From assembly GCA_902580275.1 (NCBI GenBank), contig CACHJZ010000001.1:62001-126000 (forward strand): 64,000 nt of DNA, written 5' to 3'. The notes under the pieces were generated by a model. It saw nothing but the letters and a program-made list of their open reading frames with translations. It was not told the DNA's origin and made no database searches. Source of the stretch: an uncultured Pelagibacteraceae bacterium (GTDB lineage: Bacteria > Pseudomonadota > Alphaproteobacteria > Pelagibacterales > Pelagibacteraceae). The translations under genes and the position numbers were made by a program. This document shows positions 57,677 through 64,000 of the stretch, in pieces (the stretch's first letter is position 1; each line of letters opens with the position of its first letter).

Positions 57677-59106
57677 CTCCACCCACCAATAGATTTTACT
57701 TCCAAGAATTCTAGTAGACCATCTTTTCCAGCTTCTCTTCCAATACCTGAATGTTTAAATCCACCAAATGGTGCATCAACCGCAATACCTGCGCCGTTTA
57801 CATCAACCATTCCTGATCTAAGTTTTCTTGCTACCCTATGTACTTTATTTTGATCTTGAGTTTGGATGTAGTTTGTTAATCCGTATGTCGTATCATTTGC
57901 AATCTTAATTGCCTCCTCTTCGCTCTCAAAAGGAATAACAGATAAAACAGGTCCAAAAATTTCTGTTTGTGCTATTTCCATTTGATTATTCACGTCCGCA
58001 AAAACTGTTGGCTTTACATAATAGCCTTTTGTTAAACCATCAGGTTTACCAAGTCCTCCCGCAACTAATTTTGCTCCTTCATCTATACCCTTCTTAATCA
58101 ATCCTTGTATCTTGTTATATTGGGTTTCAGATATTACAGGACCAATATGGTCTCCTTCTTTATTAGGGTTATCTACTTTGAAATCATTTGCAAATTTAAT
58201 TAGTCTATCTACTGTTTCTTTATAGATTGATTTTTCGACTAACATTCTGGTTGGAGCATTACATGATTGACCAGAATTTCTAAAACATCTTGTGGCTCCT
58301 CTTTCTACAGCTTCAGGATCCGCATCTTTGAAAACAATATTTGCACCCTTACCACCCAATTCTAGGCTAACTCTTTTAAAATCATTTGCTGCATTTTTTG
58401 ATATTAAAGCACCTGCTCTAGTTGATCCGGTAAAAGAAACCATGTTAACGTCTGGATGACTAGTTAATGCATTTCCAGTTGTTTCACCATCGCCATTAAC
58501 TAAATTAAATACACCTGCTGGAAATTTAGTTTCATCAATAATTTCTGCCAGTATCATTGACGATAAAGGAGCTAATTCTGATGGCTTTAAAATCATTGTA
58601 CATCCAGTGGCTAATGCTGGCATAACCTTTAAGCAAACTTGGTTCATGGGCCAATTCCATGGAGTTATTAATGCACAAACTCCTTTTGGTTCATAAATTA
58701 ATCTTTGATTAGGCGCATGATCACCCAATGGTTTTTCAAATTCAAATTCTTTTAAATATCTTATAAAAGATTTCATATGACTTGCTCCAGTACCGGCTTG
58801 AAGTTTGGTTGCAAAATCTTTTGGAGCACCCATTTCAACAGTTATAGCGTTTGCAAAATCTGCCCATCTTTTTTTATAATTAGCGTAAAGTGTTTCTAGA
58901 AGTTTTAATCTTTCTTCTTTTGATGTAAATGCCCAGCTTTCAAAAGCATTTTTTGCTGCTTGAACTGCTGCATCAATGTCTGCTTTACTACCTATAGATA
59001 TTACAGCACAATTTTCTTCTGTTGATGGATCAATAACGTAACAATCTTTTTCTTTTATAGGATCGGTCCACTTTCCATTAATATAGAATTTTTTCTTATT
59101 TAGCAT
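57673..59106 (-). CDS. aldehyde dehydrogenase family protein
   Basis: 477 aa; TPWNWPMNQV, SFTGSTRAGALIS, ELGGKGANIVF, NSGQSCNAPTR. Confidence 0.95.
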   Translation of the reverse strand: MLNKKKFYINGKWTDPIKEKDCYVIDPSTEENCAVISIGSKADIDAAVQAAKNAFESWAFTSKEERLKLLETLYANYKKRWADFANAITVEMGAPKDFATKLQAGTGASHMKSFIRYLKEFEFEKPLGDHAPNQRLIYEPKGVCALITPWNWPMNQVCLKVMPALATGCTMILKPSELAPLSSMILAEIIDETKFPAGVFNLVNGDGETTGNALTSHPDVNMVSFTGSTRAGALISKNAANDFKRVSLELGGKGANIVFKDADPEAVERGATRCFRNSGQSCNAPTRMLVEKSIYKETVDRLIKFANDFKVDNPNKEGDHIGPVISETQYNKIQGLIKKGIDEGAKLVAGGLGKPDGLTKGYYVKPTVFADVNNQMEIAQTEIFGPVLSVIPFESEEEAIKIANDTTYGLTNYIQTQDQNKVHRVARKLRSGMVDVNGAGIAVDAPFGGFKHSGIGREAGKDGLLEFLEVKSIGGWS

Positions 59107-59120
59107 CCTTAAAAATTAAC

Positions 59121-60080
59121 CTATCTTTTTGCTTTTGCAAACAAGTTTGTAAGTTCATATACAATCGTTGCTGCGGCTAATGATGTAACTTCTGCATGAT
59201 CATACGCCGGTGCAACTTCTACTACATCTGCCGATATAATTTTCATTCCAGATAATCCTCTAATAACATTAACCATTTCTCTAGAAGTCATTCCTGCAAT
59301 TTCTGGAGTACCTGTTCCCGGTGCATGAGCCGGGTCTAAAACATCAATATCAATTGATAAATACAAAGGATTATTGCCAACTCTATTTCTGATTCTTTCG
59401 ACAATTTTATCAACACCTTGTGACTGAAATTCATCACAATGAATTATTTTAAAACCAAAGCTTTCATCATTTTTCAAATCCTCCCTGCTATAAAGCGGTC
59501 CCCGAATACCAACATGCATTGATGAATCATCTAAAAATAAATTTTCCTCTCTTGCTCTTCTAAAAGGTGTTCCGTGTGTATAAGGAGCACCAAAATATGT
59601 ATCCCAAGTATCTAAATGTGCATCAAAATGCACTAGAGCAACAGGTCCATTGTTAAATTTATTCATTGCTCTTAATAAAGGAAATGCAATTGTATGATCT
59701 CCACCCAAACTTATTATACCTTTGGTTTTTTTTAATAAATCTAAAGCCCCAGCTTCAATTTGTTTTATAGCTTCATCAATATTAAAGGGATTGCAAGTGA
59801 TATCTCCTGCGTCCGCAACTTGTTGAACTTTAAATGGTTCGACATCATAATTTGGATGATAATTTGTTCTCAAATGTCTTGATGCCTGTCGTATACTTTG
59901 TGGACCAAATCTTGCACCAGGTCTGTAGCTAGTTCCAGCATCAAAAGGAATACCGACTATTGCAACATCGCAACTTCCTACATCCCTTAATTCTGGTAAT
60001 CTTGCAAAAGTACTTGGACCTGCAAATCGAGGAACTTTTGTTCCACTAATCGGTTGTACTGGTTCTTTTTTTTTTGTCAT
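59121..60080 (-). CDS. speB: agmatinase-like ureohydrolase
   Basis: 319 aa; ISLGGDHTIAFPLL, HFDAHLDTWD, SIDIDVLDPAHAPGTGTPE. Confidence 0.85.
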   Translation of the reverse strand: MTKKKEPVQPISGTKVPRFAGPSTFARLPELRDVGSCDVAIVGIPFDAGTSYRPGARFGPQSIRQASRHLRTNYHPNYDVEPFKVQQVADAGDITCNPFNIDEAIKQIEAGALDLLKKTKGIISLGGDHTIAFPLLRAMNKFNNGPVALVHFDAHLDTWDTYFGAPYTHGTPFRRAREENLFLDDSSMHVGIRGPLYSREDLKNDESFGFKIIHCDEFQSQGVDKIVERIRNRVGNNPLYLSIDIDVLDPAHAPGTGTPEIAGMTSREMVNVIRGLSGMKIISADVVEVAPAYDHAEVTSLAAATIVYELTNLFAKAKR

Positions 60081-60146
60081 TAATTTTATTTATAAAATTA
60101 AATGTACCACAACTAAATTAAATGGAATATCATTTATGTTTTCAAA

Positions 60147-60878
60147 ATGAGAATTCTTATAATTATTTTTATATTTTTTTCCTATTATTCCTCACTAAAT
60201 GCAAATGAAATATTTAATCTTATTAAAATTCCAAATTTAGAAGTTTTTAATCTAGATAGCGAAAATAAAATCAAATATTTAAGTTTAAAAAAAAGTTTTA
60301 CAATCGGAACAACTAAAAATATTACTTGTGATAAAGCAAATGAAAGCAATCTCAAAAAAAAATATGAAATAATTAAAAAAAACTTGGATATTTATAATTA
60401 TCAATTTTTAAAAAAAAATAATGTCCGATTTGTTGTACTATGTGAAAATTTATCTATATCAGGTATTGGTGCAGCAGGTATACCTGATATACAAAAAAGA
60501 ACTTTAATATTAAATATAAACTTTAATCCAAAATATTTTGAAAGAGTTATACACCACGAAGTTTTTCATATGATATATGATAGCCATCCTATTTTATTTG
60601 ATGATAATTTATGGAAAAAGTTTAATGACAAATCGTTTCAGTACGCAGGATGTTCTATATGTTCTGATAGTATTGGTTTAGATGAATATAAAAAAACCGA
60701 TGGATTTATTACTGAATATTCAAAAACAATTCCCTCTGAAGATATGGCTGAAATATATAGTTTTATTATCAAAAAGGAAAATATTTTAACAAAACTTTCT
60801 GAAAAAGATGAAAAACTAAAAAAAAAAATAGATTTTATTAAAAATTCTATAAATAAAATAGATAGTCAAACATTTTAA
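60147..60878 (+). CDS. secreted putative zinc metallopeptidase-like protein
   Basis: 243 aa; signal peptide, HHEVFHMIYDSHP (HExxH), PSEDMAEIYSFII downstream acidic motif. Confidence 0.6.
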   Translation: MRILIIIFIFFSYYSSLNANEIFNLIKIPNLEVFNLDSENKIKYLSLKKSFTIGTTKNITCDKANESNLKKKYEIIKKNLDIYNYQFLKKNNVRFVVLCENLSISGIGAAGIPDIQKRTLILNINFNPKYFERVIHHEVFHMIYDSHPILFDDNLWKKFNDKSFQYAGCSICSDSIGLDEYKKTDGFITEYSKTIPSEDMAEIYSFIIKKENILTKLSEKDEKLKKKIDFIKNSINKIDSQTF

Positions 60879-61523
60879 ATGATTAAAAAAATTAAAGCAT
60901 CTAGATCAGAAAAGATATTATTATCATTTTTAATTTTACTAGGCATTTTTTCTTTTGGTTTTTTTTATAGTATAAAAAATAAATGTCTGTTTGTTGATGA
61001 TGTGAATTTAGAAAACCAAAATTTTATCGATAAAGAGAATATTATTTTAATGGAAGTAGAATGTGGTTTGGTCGTTATTAGATTAATTCCTAAAACCTCA
61101 CCAAATTCAGTAAAAAGATTTAAATTATTAACTAGAAAGGGTTTATATAATAATTCAGCTTTTTACAAAGTTATAGAAAACACATTAATTCAAGCAGGAG
61201 ATATTGAGTATGGAAATATTGAAAGTATAAATTATGTAAAGGTTGGTAGTGGAAAATCGGGCTTAGGGAATTTAAAATCCGAAATAAATGAAGATTTTAA
61301 ATTTACTGCTGGTTCTGTTGCTATGGCTCGAGGTGATGATTTTGATACCGAGGACAGTGAATTTTTTATTATATTAAAAGATATTCCAATTTATAATGGT
61401 GAATATACTCCAATAGGTAAAGTAATTCTTGGCTTAGATGCTCTTAAAAAAATAAAAAAAGGGAACAAATCAAACTACGTTTTAAGACCTGATTACATTA
61501 AATCACTAAAATTAATTGATTAA
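60879..61523 (+). CDS. cyclophilin-type peptidyl-prolyl isomerase, membrane anchored
   Basis: 214 aa; N-terminal TM; PKTSPNSVKRFKLLTRKGLYNNSAFYKVIENTLIQAGD, GSVAMARGDDFDTEDSEFFIIL. Confidence 0.8.
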   Translation: MIKKIKASRSEKILLSFLILLGIFSFGFFYSIKNKCLFVDDVNLENQNFIDKENIILMEVECGLVVIRLIPKTSPNSVKRFKLLTRKGLYNNSAFYKVIENTLIQAGDIEYGNIESINYVKVGSGKSGLGNLKSEINEDFKFTAGSVAMARGDDFDTEDSEFFIILKDIPIYNGEYTPIGKVILGLDALKKIKKGNKSNYVLRPDYIKSLKLID

Positions 61524-63734
61524 TGGTTTTCCAGTTGCAAGTGTGTGTTTAATTCTTTGTTGTGTTTTTTCAGTTTGTATAAGTCTCATAAAAGCTTCAA
61601 GTTCAAGATTATAAAGATCATCTTCACTAAGCTGTTTATCTATTGTTGTGTCTCCTCCGCTTAAGACATTTGCTAATTCTTCTCCAACTTTAAATCCGTG
61701 ATCCAAAATAATTTTATCATTATAAAGCTTCTCTAAGGATTTTATCATTTTATCTTTTAAAGGTTTGCCTGAAAGTTTAAACGTACATTCTTTTGGCGGT
61801 TGGAAATTTTTATTTTCCTCTAATAGTTTTTTTGCTTCTTCAAAAAGACTATTTCTATTCATAACTTTTTTATCCTCAGGTCTTAAGAATTTTAATGGCA
61901 AAGCCTCTACAGTTGAAGTTGCTGTTTTAGCATAACCAATAATATTAAAAACTTGAAGAGGAGCATAATCTGGGTCTTTCTTTGCTTCTTCTGTTTGCGA
62001 CCATCTCCATAAAACTTCCTTACATCCGCCGCCAGCTGGTACTACTCCAACTCCAGTTTCGACTAGTCCCATTACTATATTTGTATGTGAAACTACAAAA
62101 TTAGATTGAATTGCTACCTCTTCTCCTCCACCTAAAACTAAACCAGATGGAGCAGATATTACTGGATATTTAGAATACTTTAAATGCTTACAAGTTTGCT
62201 GAAAATATTTTATAAACTTTTCTATAGATTTAAAGTCTCCTTTTTCCACAAATTCCATTGTGTATTTTAAATTAACTCCTGCTGAAAATTGCATGCTCTC
62301 ATTAATTATAATTAAAGGTTTATCAGTAGCGTTTTTTAATGCATCCATTGAGTCATAATCTAAAGCACAAGCTTTAGTGGTAAATTCAACAATATTGAAA
62401 TCCTTAAATCTAAATATATCAGCCGATTTGTTTTTATCGATTTTAATTGCTTTTGGTTTAATTTTACCCAGAGTTTCAATATCTGTATAAAGCTGTCTTT
62501 GACCATAAAAATTTTCGTCTTTTGTTTTTGATAAATCTTCTAGGAAAGAGTTTCCTTTAACATCTCCTACTCTATCAAAAAAGTTTTTAACCCCAATCGA
62601 TTTTAACATTTCAAATGGTCCCATTGACCAGTTAAAACCAAGCCTCATAGCTTCATCGATATCATTAAATTTATCTGTAATACCAGGAACTAAAGAAGAT
62701 GAGTATTTTATGATTTGTGAAATTACTGACCAGGCATACTCACCAAATTTATCTTTCCTGTTTATTAACAAATTTAAATCTACTTTTTCTATTCCTAATT
62801 CAATTTTTTTAGATGTTGAGTATTCTCCTGTTTGCAAATTTATAGCCTCTAATATTTTTTTATTTTCTTGTTTGTTCATTCTATAGAAACCACCTTTGCC
62901 TTTTCTCCCAGTGTATCCATCTTTAATTAGTTTTGTGATTAATGGAATTTCTTTTGCAACTTTCTGAAATGGATCATTTTCAGGTAATTCCTTTATAAAA
63001 CTTTTTAAAACGTCCGACATTAAATCAATACCAATTAAATCATAAAGTCCAAATACACCTGTTTTTGGAATACCCATCGGTCTACCGAAAATTGCATCTG
63101 CTTCCTCAATAGATAAATTCATTTTAAATGCTTCTGTCATTGCTACTTGCATAGCAAATACACCAATTCTATTTCCCAAAAATCCAGGTGTGTCGTTACA
63201 AATAATAGCTCCTTTACCAAGCTCATGTTCACAAAACTTTTTGAGATAATTTATTTTTTCTAAATCCGAACTTTTACTTTTAACAATCTCTAAGAGACCC
63301 ATGTATCTCACAGGATTAAAAAAATGTGTAATACAAAAGTCTTTTTTATCTTCTTCGGATAATTTTTCAGATAAAACGCTAATGGGTATAGAGGATGTAT
63401 TTGAGGATACGATGGTATTTTTTTTTCTTGTATCAAATATTTTTTTATAAATATTGTGTTTAATATCAATTCTTTCTACAACAGCCTCGACAATCCAGTC
63501 TGCATCGGCCACTTCTTTAAAATCATCATTAATATTTCCAACATTGATACCATCAATTTTTGATTTATCAATTAGCAGGGGTGGTCTTGATTTTTGAATT
63601 CTTTCTTTTGCTTTTTGACTGATTTCTGTTGTCAGATCTAATAAGGTAACAGGAACATTGGCATTACAAAGATGTGCAGCGATACCACTTCCCATCGTTC
63701 CAGAGCCAATAACAACAACTTTATTTATTTTCAT
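61512..63734 (-). CDS. 3-hydroxyacyl-CoA dehydrogenase / enoyl-CoA hydratase family protein (FadB-like)
   Basis: 740 aa; VVVIGSGTMGSGIAAHLCNANVPVTLLD, ITHFFNPVRYMGLLEIV, crotonase-like region GLVLGGGEEVAIQSNFVVSH. Confidence 0.9.
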   Translation of the reverse strand: MKINKVVVIGSGTMGSGIAAHLCNANVPVTLLDLTTEISQKAKERIQKSRPPLLIDKSKIDGINVGNINDDFKEVADADWIVEAVVERIDIKHNIYKKIFDTRKKNTIVSSNTSSIPISVLSEKLSEEDKKDFCITHFFNPVRYMGLLEIVKSKSSDLEKINYLKKFCEHELGKGAIICNDTPGFLGNRIGVFAMQVAMTEAFKMNLSIEEADAIFGRPMGIPKTGVFGLYDLIGIDLMSDVLKSFIKELPENDPFQKVAKEIPLITKLIKDGYTGRKGKGGFYRMNKQENKKILEAINLQTGEYSTSKKIELGIEKVDLNLLINRKDKFGEYAWSVISQIIKYSSSLVPGITDKFNDIDEAMRLGFNWSMGPFEMLKSIGVKNFFDRVGDVKGNSFLEDLSKTKDENFYGQRQLYTDIETLGKIKPKAIKIDKNKSADIFRFKDFNIVEFTTKACALDYDSMDALKNATDKPLIIINESMQFSAGVNLKYTMEFVEKGDFKSIEKFIKYFQQTCKHLKYSKYPVISAPSGLVLGGGEEVAIQSNFVVSHTNIVMGLVETGVGVVPAGGGCKEVLWRWSQTEEAKKDPDYAPLQVFNIIGYAKTATSTVEALPLKFLRPEDKKVMNRNSLFEEAKKLLEENKNFQPPKECTFKLSGKPLKDKMIKSLEKLYNDKIILDHGFKVGEELANVLSGGDTTIDKQLSEDDLYNLELEAFMRLIQTEKTQQRIKHTLATGKPLIN

Positions 63735-63784
63735 GTGTCAATTTTATATTAAATTTAATTGTTTCATGAAATAAAAAAATTGTA

Positions 63785-64000
63785 TCAATTTGACATTTGC
63801 TGATTTTTTAAATCATTAATTTTTATATGGCACCGGATTGCATTTCCATTTTCATCTATTTGCCATGGTGGAACATCTGTTTTACAAATTTGACCTAATA
63901 ATCTTGGACATCTTCCTTGGAATGAGCATCCTTTTTCGGGTGGCTTTTCTTCTACAATGTCTTCTGCGACTAATTTCGGTTTAATATCTGGGTCTGGTTC
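63785..64000 (-). CDS. oligopeptide/dipeptide ABC transporter ATP-binding protein, C-terminal fragment
   Basis: Own translation from window edge: PEKGCSFQGRCPRLLGQICKTDVPPWQIDENGNAIRCHIKINDLKNQQMSN*; Cys pattern typical of the oligo_HPY C-terminal region. Confidence 0.75.
   Translation of the reverse strand, partial: EPDPDIKPKLVAEDIVEEKPPEKGCSFQGRCPRLLGQICKTDVPPWQIDENGNAIRCHIKINDLKNQQMSN

Noticed and set aside
1-64000. CRISPR arrays, prophage, transposases, tRNA/rRNA genes, toxin-antitoxin or defence systems
   Set aside because: Looked for spaced direct repeats, integrase/transposase-like proteins and RNA genes; none recognised.

Overview
AT-rich, gene-dense, operon-packed bacterial chromosome segment. 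Codon usage, very short intergenic gaps and gene content resemble a SAR11/Pelagibacterales-type marine alphaproteobacterium (inference, no search run). The dominant theme is methylated-amine and one-carbon metabolism. From left to right: a betaine/dimethylglycine demethylation operon (Rieske oxygenase, methyltransferase, FAD-GcvT dehydrogenase, betaine-homocysteine methyltransferase); an OpuA-type binding protein and permease without a local ATPase, next to a MetF-like protein and a DmdA/GcvT-like demethylase; an uncharacterised DUF3726 / 553-aa / M19 dipeptidase operon; purEK; soxBDAG-type heterotetrameric oxidase and fhs; a gsh / GATase / Fe-ADH / gpsA / glpK operon; a probable TMAO uptake and N-methylglutamate pathway block (tmo-like ABC transporter, Tdm-like DUF1989-GcvT fusion, SoxB-like oxidase, gmaS-like GS, mgsABC/glxBCD-like genes, amt); then housekeeping genes (photolyase, bamB, acnA, argE-like, aldehyde dehydrogenase, agmatinase-like, PPIase, fadB-like). 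No tRNA, rRNA, CRISPR, prophage or transposon was recognised. Best leads: the MetF + GcvT-like demethylase + ATPase-less transporter module; uncharacterised small proteins inside the TMAO block (a winged-helix-like protein coupled to tdm, a 143-aa protein after mgsC, two small membrane proteins around amt); the uncharacterised 553-aa/DUF3726 pair with an adjacent frameshifted zinc-ribbon remnant; and a candidate structured leader upstream of bhmt.
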